A stretch of 64,000 nt of DNA from Phalacrocorax aristotelis (lineage: Eukaryota; Chordata; Aves; Suliformes; Phalacrocoracidae): positions 134,664,125-134,728,124 of the forward strand of contig NC_134276.1 in assembly GCF_949628215.1 (NCBI RefSeq). Reading direction: 5' to 3'. How positions within the stretch are numbered: the first letter of the stretch is position 1; every line of letters begins with the position of its first letter. Under the pieces are notes generated by a model. That model was not told the origin of the DNA. It ran no database searches and saw only the letters and a list, made by a program, of their open reading frames with translations. Below, piece after piece: positions 13,562 to 28,800 of this stretch. The position numbers and the translations under genes are program-made.

Positions 13562-14085
13562 CCCGCCGCCACCACCAGGCGCAGAGGCGGAGCTCCCGCC
13601 ACCGGCCACCGAGCCAGCCGCCAGGCTGAAGCGGCTGGGGGCAACGGCGGCTCCGCGGGTACAAACGGAGGCGGGGCGCGCAGGCGCCCAGCGAGGGACT
13701 GGGCCACGTGACGGCGGGGCGGGGATCCCGACAGGCAGCTCGGCAGCGCTGCACTCCCGCTGGGACCCATCAGCGCGGCCGTTCCTCGCCGCCCCGCCTC
13801 GCCGCGGCCCCGGTTTCCCCCAGCGGAGGCGGGCAGCTGCGAAGGCCAGGGCGAGGGGCCGGGCCGGCTCCACCCCACGCCCCGCAGCGCGCCTTTTGCC
13901 TTGGCGCCCCGGGCAGCCGGGCCTGCGGCCGCTGTGCCGCCTGCCCGGCGGAGCGAGAGCCCGCCCGCTCGCCCCGTTACCCGGTCCAGGCGCCCTGTCC
14001 GCCGCTCGCCAGGCGGGCACAGCCGTGGCCTGCCAGGCCTAGGGCCCTGCGGCCGCCAGCCTCGCTGCCGTTTCACATGATCCAA
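13180..14085 (-). promoter_or_regulatory. CpG-island promoter of ITFG2
   Basis: The sequence is very GC- and CpG-rich and covers ITFG2 exon 1 and about 500 bp upstream, then drops sharply to AT-rich sequence beyond about 14,100. It is typical of a housekeeping promoter without a TATA box. The transcription start cannot be fixed by eye. Long open frames on both strands here are a by-product of high GC. Confidence 0.8.
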
Positions 14086-16261
14086 CTCGTCCCAACAGCA
14101 AAACCACTTCCCTACCGCGCTGTGTGGTTTCTGGCCAGACCCGAGGGTACGGTCCTGCACCGAACAGCACCAAGCAGTTCCCTCATGCTTCCAGGGCATG
14201 TTGGGCAAGGATCGGTTGTTCCCACTTTCACAGATGAGAGCAAACTGTGAGGCACCTGTTACTCCAGGAATACTGTGCTATCACAAGAATACTGCACAGG
14301 ATGAAGGATTTGTAGATTGAGACCCACAGATGTGTGTGGCTTACAAAGTCAGTATTGTAATTGTTTATTTTAAGCATTTATTTTTTTGTAAAAACATAAC
14401 AATTAGTTCATATTTGAAGTTTACATGCATGACCTCACTTATAAACGCTAGCATGCCATCTTCTGCTGGCAGCTAGACCCATTCTTAAAGACAGCACAGA
14501 ACCTGATTTCAGGTGCCCAAATAGAGCATGTTTACTGTCCTTAGTTGATTTACAGTCTTAAACATTTCAGTCTGTTATGTACTAACAAGGGCAAAATAGT
14601 ACTCAAGATTGCTCACGCTTAACCTATCCACTGTTGACTCTAGGAATTTTTTTAGATGCTCTATCATCTCAATTTTTGCTTTCAAAAACATGCTCAAGAA
14701 CTGCCATCCCTGTGGAAGATCCTTGAAAACTCTCATTCAAGAATTAATCATTAGGACTTGGCCCTATGCTTACTTTCACAGCAACAACAGTTTCAGCCAC
14801 AGGGGCTCAGATTTCCAGTTAACTGCCAACAAAACAAGGTATTCCCTTGCTAGAGAAAAAGACTTGCTTGACATTCCTGCTCCCCTTAATGTTCTTCTGT
14901 GCTTGGAAATCCCCTCTTGTAGCTTCAGTTGACATTGTTCACACCTTGTAAGCTCTGTAACATGCCCCTTAGAGTTAGCAGTGCCTTGGTACAAGGTGAA
15001 AGTTTTCACGTATGCAGGGACGATATTAAGAGTTAGAACTCGAGAAAAGCACCTGCATTCCCTAGCAACGCTAAGATTTTTGCAAATCAAATCAGCATTT
15101 CCTTAAGTGTGAGGACCTACCTACTTTATCCTGCCTCTTCTACTATCCCACCCCCACCTCACTGAAGTTTAGAGCATCGCTACACCACGCAGACAGCAAG
15201 CAGTGCATTTCACAGCTCGCCTAGGCGAGCTCTAACCCCACAGCAGGTGGTGAACAACAACTCTTGGGCCTGGAGGCTGGACAGCATGCCACTGGTGACC
15301 ATTCAGTTACATGGCTGCCAGGCCTAAGGTGGTGCTGCTGCAGGGGCTGGTACTGGCAACCTCCCAGTCCCCAAGAACCCCATGAATAAATGCTTATACA
15401 GTACTTTTACCTTAGCAAGGGAAACCAGGAATTCAACCTAAGATGTCAGACGTCATTCATGTTAAAACAGGGATACTCTCTGCAATATACTAACAATTTC
15501 ATCCCATGCCATGGAAAGACAAAACATTTTTCTCACTGCAGAAAATCAATTTTTGTATTTAAAAGGAACATATCTATCTTCCTCCTGCAGAGCAGGCAAA
15601 AATAGTGTCCCTGCTGCTAGAGGGTCTCAGAACAGGACAGAGTAGATGCTGAGTTTAACACTATATTAACAGGATAAACTACCTGCACACAAAAGAACCA
15701 CCCCAACAAAAAGCCCACACAAAATCCAAAAGCACACCTGCCCCCAAACAAGACACAAAACATACTGCAGAAAGAAGCAGAGTATCAAGCAATAGCTTTC
15801 TTGTGAGATGGGGATAAGCAGGCATTAGAATCACTCAGAATTTTGCAGTTCATTAGGAATCAGAAGTATTTTGATGTGTTAAACCATCAAAACTTATTTT
15901 CTCTTCAAAGCTGGTCACTTTCAGGTATAAATAAATGGTTCTTTTTTCTGGTCCGGTTTTAAAACATGGAGGGTGGAGGGGAAGGTAGCAATACAAACCG
16001 AAAATAAGCTCTATGCATAGGTTACAGGCTTGCTTTGTACAGTTTTCAGCAACGTATTTTTTCATTTTGCAAATAAATGGGTAAATACTGTATCAATTAT
16101 CGTGGGAATTTTCTATGGCAATGAACAAACAACACAAAAATAATCAGACACTGTAGCTGCTGTACAGCTATGTGGATGAGAAAATGCTGAATGACCAAAG
16201 GACAGTAAAATTCTCTTAATTCTGTGCAAATTCCAATAAAAAACCACAAAAAGTTCTGGTT
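14086..16261. other. ITFG2-FKBP4 intergenic spacer
   Basis: About 2.2 kb separate the ITFG2 CpG island from the FKBP4 3' end. The sequence is mostly AT-rich and unique. A TTTATT-rich patch at 14,361-14,393 could supply distal minus-strand poly(A) signals for FKBP4. No coding exon, repeat family or RNA gene was recognised. Confidence 0.5.
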
Positions 16262-16281
16262 TTTTGAGTTTAATTGGAGCT

Positions 16282-16287
16282 TTATTA
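16282..16287 (-). terminator. FKBP4 poly(A) signal
   Basis: This is a minus-strand AATAAA about 540 nt after the FKBP4 stop codon. It is followed 25-45 nt later by a T/GT-rich element (CTTTTTGTGGTTTTTT), which is the normal arrangement. Cleavage is expected near 16,260-16,270. Confidence 0.75.
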
Positions 16288-16827
16288 TTTAAGCTGTGAC
16301 TTCACAGTCTTCACCTTCAGCAATTTGCAAAGAGGAGGCATACAAGAAAGGTTACAACACTTAATGGAAGGGACTCCCTGCTGAACGGGGGGGAAGGGTG
16401 CAATGCCAAGGCAGAAGAACTGGGAGCGCCAATTTGTTCTCAAGTCTCATGTGAGGACTCACGGAAAAGGCTGATTACTTGAAAGAAATCAAGGAAGTAA
16501 GTTAAGGAAGCAGACCCTGGCATTAAAGTGAGCTGGAACCAGAAAGAGACAAACACCAATGGCAAAATGCAAATAAACCAAGCAGAGTAAATCCAGACAG
16601 AACCCAAACAGTAACAGAGGCAGAATGAATAAATAAAGTCCCTAGGATTAAACCAGATTTATCCTGCCACTCAGCTTCTTCAACAGACATATAAAGCTGT
16701 AATTGACTGTGGCATGGTGGCTTCAGCCTCTGCTCCCCTGAAGCCACTGTCCAACCAGGTAGAAAAATAAAGGTCTAATTCACTGGAAATTCTTTCATTT
16801 ACAAAACTAATGGAATAGGGTTTGTTT

Positions 16828-19800
16828 TTATGCTTCTGTGTCAACTTCCGATTTATCTTCAACTCCATTCTGCTCATCTTTCATTTCTTCATCTTCAGTG
16901 TGGCTGGTTTGAAAAGCAGCAGCTGACTAAGTAGAGAAACAAAAAATATATTCCTTTGTTACACAACACTGCTAGCATTTGCAAGCAATACCACAAACCC
17001 ACAAATGTTTGATTCTTATCACTGGGATACCTGTCTCCCTGCAAGACTGAATTAATATATTAGGACCTTCAGCCAAGAGAAATAAAAAAATTTCTTTGCA
17101 TTTCTTACAAATCTAAGAAACCAGGAGCAGTTTAGAGGAGGCTGAGAAATAATACTGGTGTTAGATGGTTATGATTCATAATGTGATGAGTGCACACTTG
17201 CCACATAACACTTTAAGAGTTCTCCCACAAACTGAAAGTAATGTAGGATGCTTCTGCACAGAACTGCTTTCATCCTGCTTCAGTTTCCATGTGATTCAAT
17301 TTCAGCAATTCCCATATCATGCCCCCACTTCCAACTTGTACGAGGCACACTTGGACTCAAGATACAAAGAGATATCTTTGTTGGACAAGTTTCATACAGA
17401 ATGGCTTCAACTCAACAAGAGTCACTCGGATGTCCTCTGTAAGAGCTTAGCCAGAAGAAAATCTGACAAGGTGGCTGCTCTAAAAGCCCCCTTCCTTGCT
17501 GTACCCTCCAGTCCACCTAAAAAGGCGTGGAAGGCAGAGCGCCATGTGGTAAAGATCAGAGGTCAGTTTTTACAACAGGACATAACCAGCACATCCTGAC
17601 CTTGCAACCATTTTCAAACACAGTAATGGGAGGTAGAAATGTATCGTCCTGCTCATCTCGAAAGATAGTGCAATGAAATTGCTATTCCACCTCTCAGCCT
17701 AGCACCCTGAACCATCCATTTTATTGTGAGGTTAGATGAGAGCCAGACAAGAACAAGCAAAACCGTATGTATGCACTGCTGGGGGAGGGGAAAGAGGGGC
17801 AGAATCCTTAAACTGAAATGGTACATCAACTTAGCTGCAACAAGAAACTACAGCCAAAGAACATCCAGGCATCAAAGGCCAACCTTTCATCCTTAGGAGC
17901 GTTCTGTGAAGTACACCAGAGAAAAGGCTCCTCTCCAGAGAAAATCTGTTAGCTAGGAATCCTGGGCTTCAGATAAGGTGATAAGCATTCTGACCTTTAA
18001 AAATTCACACTTTACACATGTGAACTGTTCAAATTCATTAAAAGAACTACTGATGCAGGAGATAGGCAGATGTCAGGAATTTCAGAACTATAGTCCAAGC
18101 TCCCTTCTCAGCAATCAGAAGACATTTGGTAAACAAAATCTCTTCTCCAGACTCCTGAACAACTTCTACCACCACTAACAGAGACACTGTTGGAGTTAGA
18201 GTAAAGCAACATGTTATATCAGTTAACAGGAAAACATCTCTTCTTGCAAGAAAAAATCCCAAAAACTCACATGGGGAGTAAGCATCTTTTGTTTACAGTT
18301 CCATGTTCCATCAATCCCTTTTCATACAAATCCATTTTGAAGTAGGCCAGATGGCTCCGAGAAAAAAAACGAGTGTAAACACATGCACATTCCCAAGATC
18401 ATCGAACTATGGAGAAGAATGAACCAGGCCAACAACATCCTGGCTTGTATAAGAAATAGCGTGGCCAGCAGGACTAGGGGAGCGATCGCCCCTTTGTATT
18501 TGGCACTGGTCAGACCACACCTCAAATACTATGTTTAGTTTAAGGCCCCTTGCTACAAGAAAGACATTGAGGTGCTGGAGCCTGTCCAAAGAGCAACAAA
18601 GCTGGTGATGGGTCTAGAGGACAAGTCCTGTGAAGAACAGCTGCAAGAGATAGGATGAGAGGAAACAGCCTTAAGTTGCACCAGGGGAGGTTTAGATGGG
18701 ATATCAGAAAAAATTTCTTCACCAAAAGGGTTGTCAAGCATGGGAACAGGCTGCCCAGGGAAGCGGGTGAATCACCACCCCTGCAGGTATTTAAAAGACA
18801 TGGAGACATGGCACTTAGGGACCATGGTTAGTGGTGGACTTGGCAGTGTTAGGTTAATGGTTGGACTCGATGATCTTAAGGGTCTTTTCCAACCTAAATG
18901 ATTCTATGACTCTATAAACTGATTCTGTCTGAAGTAGATGGAAAAACTGAAACTAAGCTGTCTTTGTAGTATCCCGAACAGTCTGCAAAGACTGTGAGTC
19001 TGTCTTTTGCCAAGAATACAACTCTACCATCTGTCTTAGGGCTGAGGTATACATTCTGAAAAGCACAAAGGCAGCCCTTTCATACTTTTAGTGATATAGC
19101 TTGTTTCAGCAATCCACTCTTCCTCTCTGAACAGCAGATCTTGCTGTATCTCACGCCTAAGAGAGGAAGCCAGATCCCCAGCAGCTGTGCTAGCTGAAAG
19201 GAACCTGCACACCAGTGCCTGACAGGTGGCAATTAAAACCTGCCCTTTCAAAAATGAAGATGCTCAACAGTGAAGTAAGTCTAGTTTAGATGCTGTATCT
19301 TTATCTTCCTCAGATTTTTTCATTAAAGCCTACCGAAACTTAAGGTTTCATGGCTATACATGACAACATCTAAAAGGACAGAATACTTTCTTACAGGTTC
19401 CAATAAGCAAGGACTGTTGAATCAGGCCACTTTATCCAGATACATAACTACATGGATAATGACACTTTCCTTGCAGAATCAGTGGGGGACGTCTGCATTT
19501 GTGTTTGTTTTCTATCCTCCATGAAAAGCAGGACCAAATCCACAGAACTACTGCTACTCTTTGAAGAGGAAAAAAAAAACATATCAAAAAACCACCCCAC
19601 AACAAAAAAAAACCACAAACTCAACAGCTTGCCCACCCAACCATCCAGTTAGGTGTTACTGTATCGTCACTGTATGACTAATTTAGCAGAGTAAGAGGTG
19701 AAGAACAGGATACATCTCCTATTGCCTCTGGGAGATAAACTCATTTCAGGTATATCTCATTTTGGAAGATTGAGGGAGGGGAAGACAGGTTTGTGAAGTG

Positions 19801-22800
19801 TTTCATGTAGGAAATTGTCAGCTGACAGCCTGAGATGCCTGAATTGTCAGGATACACTCATCTGAGGACAACAGGCCCCTGGACAGATTCACTGACAGTT
19901 AACTGTAGGAAACTGACATACCAATCTGACAAATTTTTGCTTCAGTTCTCCACACCTATTCTGGGAAGGTGACACAAAGATTTGTGAAAGTAATCTCACA
20001 AGATGTAAGCTTCTGCACTGAGAAAATTTGAGTCTGACAGAAATCCCAGATTTGTCTTGGAGGTTCATCTAGTCCTTCTGGACCATCAGATTTAAGGAAA
20101 ACAAACACAATATTTTCTTAGGATATGTGATTCTCACCAGTAACTTTGAATCTATTTTGCTAGCTGATACAACCTTGTAATAACCTGTATTCAAATATTG
20201 CCATTGCTAACTGAAGTAGCATTTACTAAAATTCTAGTGAAAGCTTAGTAGGAAAGCCATCCATAGAGTAGAATAATCTTCTGACAGTCTGAATTCTGAC
20301 ACTTCATTATCAATCTGTGACGTTTGAGATGAAGAACATCAACATCTTAATGTCTCCATGAGAACAAAGATGGTGCTCAGCATCATCTGTATGACAGACA
20401 TAAGGACTTGGTAGACTGGCCACCCTGGCACCAGAACAGACTGTTCTTTAGAAGATCAGTTCAAGGATAAGAGGCACTTTTTTTTCAGTTCTTGAATGTT
20501 ACCATGTTTGCATCTCATCACTTCATTTGCTTTCTGATTAACCCTGGTCAGTTGCAAAATCAGATGAAATAAGTAAAAGCATTGTGTGCAATGCTTGGCA
20601 CTGCTAGTTTTCTTGTTCAAACAAGATGGCCTAATCATTTTGGCTGTTGGCTATTTCCAGTCTTTGCCCCCAGAGGAAGCTACTTGAGTGTTCTCTCACT
20701 ATATTTCTCCATACTAAGAAGTAAGCTGAATATGTAAAACACTATTCCTTGTCTAACCCATGACACCACCTCTGAGTCTTCTGGAATAGTGTTACTTACC
20801 TTTAAGTCTCTGTCTGCAAGCCTTTGGAACATGTTGGCGTACATCTTCTTCTCTTTCTCATGCTGCTCCCGTATTTTTTGCTGACAAGTTACCAGTTGCA
20901 CTTTGGCGGCTTTGTTACTTGGATAAAGTTGTATCACTTTCTGGAAATCTCCCCGGGCCAATTCAAAGTCATTGACTGCCAAGTGCGCTTCTCCACGCCT
21001 GAAGAGGCCTTTTTCATTGTTGCTGTCCAATTCGAGTGCCTGCATTAAAAATCCAAAGCAAAAATCACATTACTTTTTTTTTTTAAATAATATGCAGTTG
21101 GAACGCCAGAGACTGTGAGAAACTGTACCTTCCAATGTAATTTATGAGTCTTGTCAGGGCTTACTAATAAGTTGAGTTGAATACAGTAGAAGTAAGTACA
21201 AAGAGGACCGAATATAGTAGGCTATTTTACAGAGAACAGGCCAGTCTAAGATTTAGTTCTGGCTCTCCCTTCAAGCTCTCTGAAGGACCTTTGCCAACAT
21301 GACTACTTTCTCAGAGTTTCTCATTTCTAAATACTTAAATATTCTCAATGTAGCAGGAAGTTAGTAAATGATATTCAAAGGACAATTATTACAAAAATAA
21401 CCTGCTCTGCTAGCTGATAAGAAAGGCCAAACACCACATGGCCTGGTATCCCTCAAACTCTTAAAGCAAGAGAAAAACTGTCAGACTGCTTGTGCAGCTT
21501 AAGAATAAACAAACCTTTACTACCTTGTTGCAGTTCTCCAAAGCCTGGGAGTATTCCTTCAGCTTGAGATGGCACATAGCTAGATTTAGGTGGGCAGCAA
21601 GCCTCAAGCTTTTGGCTTTTGTATCCTCCTCATCAGAGAGTCCTGGTTCATGCTCCAGCCATGACACAATCTTTTTATACTGTAATGCTGCCTGTTTGTA
21701 TTTCCCCTCCTGTAAACAAAGCAGTTCAATTATCACACAGCTCATCACACAGTAACTTTTATATCTCTCTCTCCCCTTCATCTTACCATGAGCAGATGAT
21801 CTGAAAAGTAGTTCAGACAAATCAGAAAGTAACTTCTACCATCAAAAATATACTGCTTCTGCAAGCTACTCCTGCATAGGAACAGAAAATCTTCAGGAAT
21901 ACCTACTAGCTCCCCCACTAATGCTAGGGGTATAGGCCAGCATTGATACCTCACTCTCAACTCCCACCTTATCTTCAACTTCTGATACAAAAGAAGGAAG
22001 ATGGAGCATTTTTTCAAAACAGCACAACTATTGCTGTGTCATGAAAATAGTGGGAAAGTCTGCCTTTAGGTAGCCAAATTGTTTGAAACAGTTTCTCCAT
22101 ACATCTCTACCAAAATGAATGTTGTTCATTCACAGCGTTATCCCACAGTAGGAACTTAAGATACTGTAGTCTTGCTACTATTCAATGTATGCCCCAAAGT
22201 TATCTGTAGGTACAAGCAAACTGCTTTGACACAGAAAACTAACTCCCTAAGGAGTTAGTTCTTTGGAATTCCAACTCTGAGGCTCTCTCTTTTTTAAGAT
22301 ACTGTCCCCTCCCATCTTCCCTGTAAAAAGTCACAGAGAATACCATGAACACTGCTCTGAAATGACAGAATCTGTAATCATCATTATCAGTTTATGACAC
22401 GGACTAAGAAATGCTACTATTACTTGGGGACTGTAATTTACCTTGAAGTATTGAGTGCCTCTCTCCTTCACAATGTAGCTTTGCTCCAGCTTCTCATCTA
22501 TGTTCATTTCCCAAGACTCTCTAGCCTACCCAAATAGAAACAGTTCAAGTCAATTACACAGCTTCTGGGAAAACCAAGTAGCTATGCTGCTTCCCACTAA
22601 CAATATGGTAGAAATAGGTTTGCCAAAGCAGAGTTTTGCACTGCTACTGGAAATCGGGCTAGAGCAGGGGGGACACTGACAGCAACAGACAGGGATACAG
22701 TAAGAACAAGGACAATTTCAGCCAAGAGCTCCCAGTGTGCCACCACTGACAACAGTGGCTCCCCTATTTCAGATCAACATTCCAGGATTCCATCATCCTT

Positions 22801-25800
22801 GTTTAAGCTGCACTCACACTTCTTCCCCCACCTCCCAATCTCTTTGGGACTTCACCTCTTGTTCCTACCTTTTCAAAGCTTTTAAGTTTCACTTCATACT
22901 GCAGCTCTGCATCTGGAGGGATCTGAAATTTCTCCTTCCCAGCACTTCCAAAACCATAGCTGTAAGATGGGGGTGAGGAGCGGATGGAGACAAAAAAAAA
23001 AAAAAAAAAACCAAAAGAGTTCAAAAACCACCCAGACAGCCATATTCTCTACATAGGAAGCTGGAGGCAACACACTCATGCAAATCTAGGATCCTTATAC
23101 AGCATTATTACAAAACAAAGGCTTTAGGAGTTCTGGATACTATTCTAAGGTTAGCAAGCACAAGGTAGAAGAAAGCTGGAGAAACCTGGGGTTAATTTCA
23201 TTGATCTCTAGGTTACAGATTCTTTTTTTTTTCAGCTTATGTGAAAGAAAATCAATTTATCTCTCCATCAAGGGAAAAAATACTTTCAAGTTATACATAT
23301 CTTGCTTTATATTCACAGTCTGAAACTGGATATTTCCTTCAGAGCACCTGTATTTTAGTACTATTCTTAGAAAAGCAAAGACAACAATAAATACAGAGAT
23401 TAAGTGAACAGCTGTACACTTCATATACTGCCAATCAGCTGATTAACAGTACATGAAAGGCTCTGTGCTACAACTCCAGGAAGAAGCTGAACATTAGCAG
23501 GAAACCCCTCAAGATCAGATTGCCTTGCTTCTCTTCTCCCCCATCAGGTTCAGTTACAGTTTAAAAAATTTAAAATAACAACTGAAATTAAAGTTTGATG
23601 GAAACAATTGATGCAAACTCCACTTGTTTCAGGTGTGCTCTCACTGCAGAGAGAAAATCCCGCTTATATCCAAGACTGTTTAAGGTTACAATGTTGGTCA
23701 GTCACATGCCTCAGGTTAGCTGTTCTCATCCCAGAGAATTCCCATAATGCTCCAAGGTTTGGATATAACTCTGCCTTGTATCTCAGAGGAATCCTGAAGG
23801 CCTTTTTCCAAAAGGTTTTCAGAATACCAGTGAATGTCTTCTGCTGACAAAGGATTTCTGATACTCTTTAGTAATTACGTCACCTAAGGACTAGCTATCT
23901 GATCACAGTGGGCTCCTCAGAAGGCTCATCAGCTCCTTCCCTGTTCTGAGGCTGTTCTTCAGGGTATCTTCATATGCACAGTCAGTACTGTTTCCTTTGG
24001 AGTGCTACTACTTCACAACCTAGTGGCAAAGCAGTCTTAGCTTCATACTTCTCATACATCTATCTTTTGGGGCTGATCAAGTTTTTACTACAGCACTGAA
24101 AAAAGCTGAAAGGCATTATAACAAAACACTTAGTTCTTGCCAGATGCTTAGTGTAAGCCCTTCAAGTATCAAAAGATCAGAAACAGCATACTTGGGTTTG
24201 AGATAGAACACAGATTCCTCCAATTTCTCCATTCTTTGAATTCCTTTCTCCAGACCGTGAGGAAGATCATAGCTGTCACCTTCTCCGATCTCGAACTGCA
24301 GCTCCCGCCTGTCAAAAACACGATCTCCATATCGGCCTTCAAACTGGACTGGTAACAAAAAACAGAACAATCCGGAGAAAAATCAGAAGATATCCATGTA
24401 TAGTAAGGGGCAGGTAGTACAGGTAATATAGGGACTGCCAAAGCCGCCTTCTAAACAGTCTTTTCTCTTTTAACAGCTACCTATGCTTGATGGCTGCTGG
24501 CAGCAAATACAACTTCTGCTGCTAAACTTAATAAACCCTTTTTTTCATTCATTTATGTGGGTTTTTTTTTCACTCCAACAAGTGCCAGAACTACTTCCCC
24601 TCTTGTTCCTCAGCAAATGGAAATACTTCTTATTAGACTCATCTACCTTTTGTGATGAGATAAGCACTTACCAGATTCACTATCTCCAGAGAACACAGCT
24701 GCTGGAAAATGTAAACCTCACTGGACATAAGAGAATGAAAGCTTGTTCTAGGTTGTTAAGTTACTTAGTAAAGGGAAGAGAAGCCACATATTCCTCTCTC
24801 TCACTGCAAGGTGTTGTAGACTGGGAAAAAGGTTCTGTGCTCTCACGTGGCAAACGCATTTACTATTTGTATAACATACTTACTCTCTACAAGTGCACCC
24901 TCATTGGGCTTGGAGTAGCCTTCCCCTTTTTTACGGATTCTTCGGATGATGCCACCATCTTCATCATCAGTGAGATCCTCTCCCTTGAACTCAAAAAGTT
25001 CTATCTGTGGAGGGAAAAATGCCTTGCATTTATTCTCATCCCATTAATTTCATAACTCACAAGATTTATTCTCCAGAGACCTTTGGAACTATAGCTGTTC
25101 AGGAAGCCACTGTCTTAGTTAATGTCCTGTAAGGTAATAGATAGCCAAAGCTATGAAGATGTTGTATTCAGTAGACACTGGATGGAAACCTACTGAAGAG
25201 TTTCAGATTATATTCAGGCCTTTATGTCTTTTTTCTCCAACAATCTTGGTCTCCCAATACTACAAATTAGATCCTTTAATTGAAGGGACTGTGAACCTAG
25301 CTTCTGGATAAAGCTTCCATGAGCCACAATTCTTAGGGACTACTAATACAAAAAACATTCTATGGGTTTCTTTAATAGTATTTTTGCTAATGACTGCAGG
25401 CAGAAGTATGGATAGTACTTTTTGGGCTTGAGCGGGGTTTTTTTGTTTTATTTTTAATATGAGGGAAAATACACATAAAGCCAGGAAGAATTTGCTCTTA
25501 GCTGCCACTTCACAGTGCTACCACACTGAGCAGCAGCTGTCACACCCTCTTCCTCTACAGTCAAGTGGAATCACCAGTAGGGTCACTGCATCCAAGGGCT
25601 GGGGAGGTTTCCAAGTAATGCAAGGACAAAAGAAGCAGGAAAATGACAGATGCAATCCTCATCCTTAAGACCTGATTATACCCTTAATACCACTTATGGT
25701 CAAATTCAGATCAACTTGAAAGTGCTTGGAATGGAGCCCAAACTGATTCCAAATACCTGTACTGCAATATTAAAACAAATTCAAGAATGTCTTTTCAGAC

Positions 25801-28800
25801 TTCAGTTGCTACCCGCATGTTTGTTCATCCTCCTACCCTTGTGCCACAGGACAACGGTTTCAAAACCTCTGTGTCGTTCTCCCTTGCATGCCTGAACAGA
25901 GACAGTCCTCTCTTTACTCATGTTTTCCCCTCTAGTCTTGCCTTATCACTGTGTATTGTGGGATCATTTCAGGGAAAAAAGTATTTCCAGAAGAATGATA
26001 AAACAACAACACCTTTAATCTAAACTTCTTGCTGCAACAAATTGTTTAGAATTTTTAAGAGCTGGTGTTAATGTAGGAGATAACTATTCAGCTTGATTCT
26101 TCATATAACCTCCCAAGTCTAATGCAAATCATAGTCTGAAGTGGGAGTACAATGACAAGATGGGAAAACAGTCTAGTCACAAGCGAAATTTGTTGCTGCT
26201 GCTATAAAATTAAGAAAAAAAAAATCTTTTGCTATACTATTGTTTTACTCAAACATAGGAAAAACAGCAAGCCATTATAATCAGCATTGTTTAGACTAAG
26301 TAACTCATTAAAAAAAAGTTCAGTGCTAATGCTGTGGACGTTCATAACACTGGACTTAAGATACTCGGAACGCAAAAGGAATTGAATGTTCACCAGCACA
26401 AAGAGTACTTCCACTTTCTATTTTGATGGATACCTAATAACAAGTAATATTCTGGTCCTTCTCTTCAGTCTGTCTCAAACAAGCTAAGTCACTCCAGAAC
26501 ATACCACTGATGACCATACAGGTTTCCCCTCCTCTTTTTGTTTTTACCTGAACAACAGTATTCGATGGAAGAATCTTTTTATATTTCTCAGCAAAAGCAA
26601 TCATGAGGAAGAAAAGAAAAACAAACAAAACCCCCAAAACACCCCAGACCAAACCATAAGACATCTATTATTTCAGGTCATAACCAAACGCTGACATGGT
26701 GATGACACAGCTACAAAAATCTTTTAATGTAAATTTTAGAGGGTCCTTTTTAAGGCAACTCATACAAAATTTTGGTATGGTGATGGCACTTGCAAAGGAA
26801 CCATGCTGACATTGTTTTAAATAATAAAAAGGAAAGACGGGTGCAAGACTAAAGAAAGCGGAAAGAGTTTTTCAGTGCCTGAGAGTCGTACTAGTCAGAA
26901 ATCACTCCTACTTAACTAAAATTTAGGAGAACTTTCTGAATCCAAGTTTTATGCCGCCCCCCCGAATTCAGGACATACCTGGCACTGCTTATTTGTTGTG
27001 GCCAGTCATCCGCAGACCATTTTGTTAGGGGAGCACAAAACCATCATGGGCAGCTTCAGTGCTTTTCTGTCTTTCTCCCTTTTCTCCTCTAACATTACTG
27101 CTCAGGCATGCATTAGGGGATATAAAGGGTCATGAATGAAACACTACTTCTACCTAAACAGTACCTAGAAGATGGAGAGGTCAGACTGGCATCATTTAGA
27201 AAAACCTAGTGGGAAGTGAAGCATCTGGATAACTGTATCAGACAGACTCAGCAGTACTCTGATGAAACAAACCCCATCTTGCAGTTAGTGTTTTCATTTA
27301 TCAAAAGGTTAGGTATTATCCCTTGTTGCAGGACAACGAGGTAGCATCCTGCGTACTAGTGCTAACCCCTTAGGAATCCTTTATTATGCTGCTAAGGTAG
27401 GTCTTGAGCTTTGAGACACTGCACGTGGAGAGTAAAAAGCAGAGAAGCTGAGCATCTTCAATAATTGCTACACTGAAGTTCTGTTTGTTTTTCCTTTCTC
27501 TCAATCAAAATGAAGTGAGCAGAAAAAGGTGGAGGGGTGGTGGTGGGGACCCAACCAAAAAAAAAAAAAACCCAAAACACTAGAGTTTGCATTTGAGTCG
27601 TCAGGTCAGAACATAGTAAATACATGTTAGTGTTTTTACCTCCCCCTTCAATCCTACCCTATATTACACATAGCCAACACTTGTGGTTGTGCAAAGCACA
27701 CAGCATTTCAGCATGTGTAGTTTGATCCAATATAGGTAAGTCATAAATATCTTCAGATTTATACATTAAAAATGTTGTTTAAGAACAGCTTTGCAAGATA
27801 TTCTTTTTGAACAGTCAACTGCAGAAATAATGGCATTACTTTTTATGTACTGGAAAGGAGTAAGTTCTCATCCTTTAGTGGCCTGGGATACAACCTGCTG
27901 GCAGCATCTTTTGAATCCTTTCACGCAAGATACATCTTTAAGGCTATTTACTCACAATTTCATGGAAAAAAGAAACGCAAATACACTATTCAAATGTAAT
28001 ACAAATACAATATCCAAGTACGTCTAATTTATCTTTCTTAACAGATGTTCATTGTTTCCATTAAAATCTAAATAGGTTTTCATCCCTACTCCATGAACTG
28101 TTTCTACCTTTCTCAGATATTAGATAAAACATTCAATCTTAGAGCAATCATCAGAGCTTAAAAACTTTCCTTATGCCCCCAACACAGGGAGTCCATTCCA
28201 TTGACTAAGTATTTTAGAACAAAGTAATTTTTAAAATCACACTTATAAAGAGTCCATCTGCCTTTTCTCTGGTGCAAATAATTTTTAAAAATCTTTCTTG
28301 GAAAATTAAAATGTTTCAACAGTAAAAATAGATCCTCCTAAAACGCTGTTTAGACTGTTTGACAGAGCATGCTCCAGGAACATTTTAGTATCATCCTCTA
28401 TGGAAAAATCAAACACGAGTGTCTGCATTCTGAGCAACCACTCCCACTACTGAAATAAATCAGAAAAGACAGCTGCTATTTCCGCCCCCTTTTGGGAAGG
28501 GTGTTTGGGAGGGGCACAGAAGATGCCTTAAAGATCACTAGGAAGCAAATTCTGTCCTCTGCTGGTGAGGTTAAGAAATGTCCATGCTAACTGGCTCCAT
28601 GCTCACCAAGACATGCAGTTCACCTCCATGTCCATGTGAATTGTAAAACTAGCGTTACCCAGACACCAAACTCAAGACTGCTGAATCTGTGACAGGGACT
28701 AAGTGCATACAAATTACTTTGTGATGGTAAGATTTACCAGTGTAGCCTGGATCCACAGACAGACGTTGGTAATCAAAAACCTGAATCCAAACTGGTTTTA

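Noticed and set aside
12869-14250. Long open frames (124-280 aa) around ITFG2 exon 1
   Set aside because: Same reason: GC-driven open frames in a CpG island. Only the 32-codon ITFG2 exon fits a known protein and splices on.
24483-25055. 190-aa plus-strand frame
   Set aside because: Antisense to FKBP4 exon 4. The open stretch mirrors the coding exon and has no family motif.
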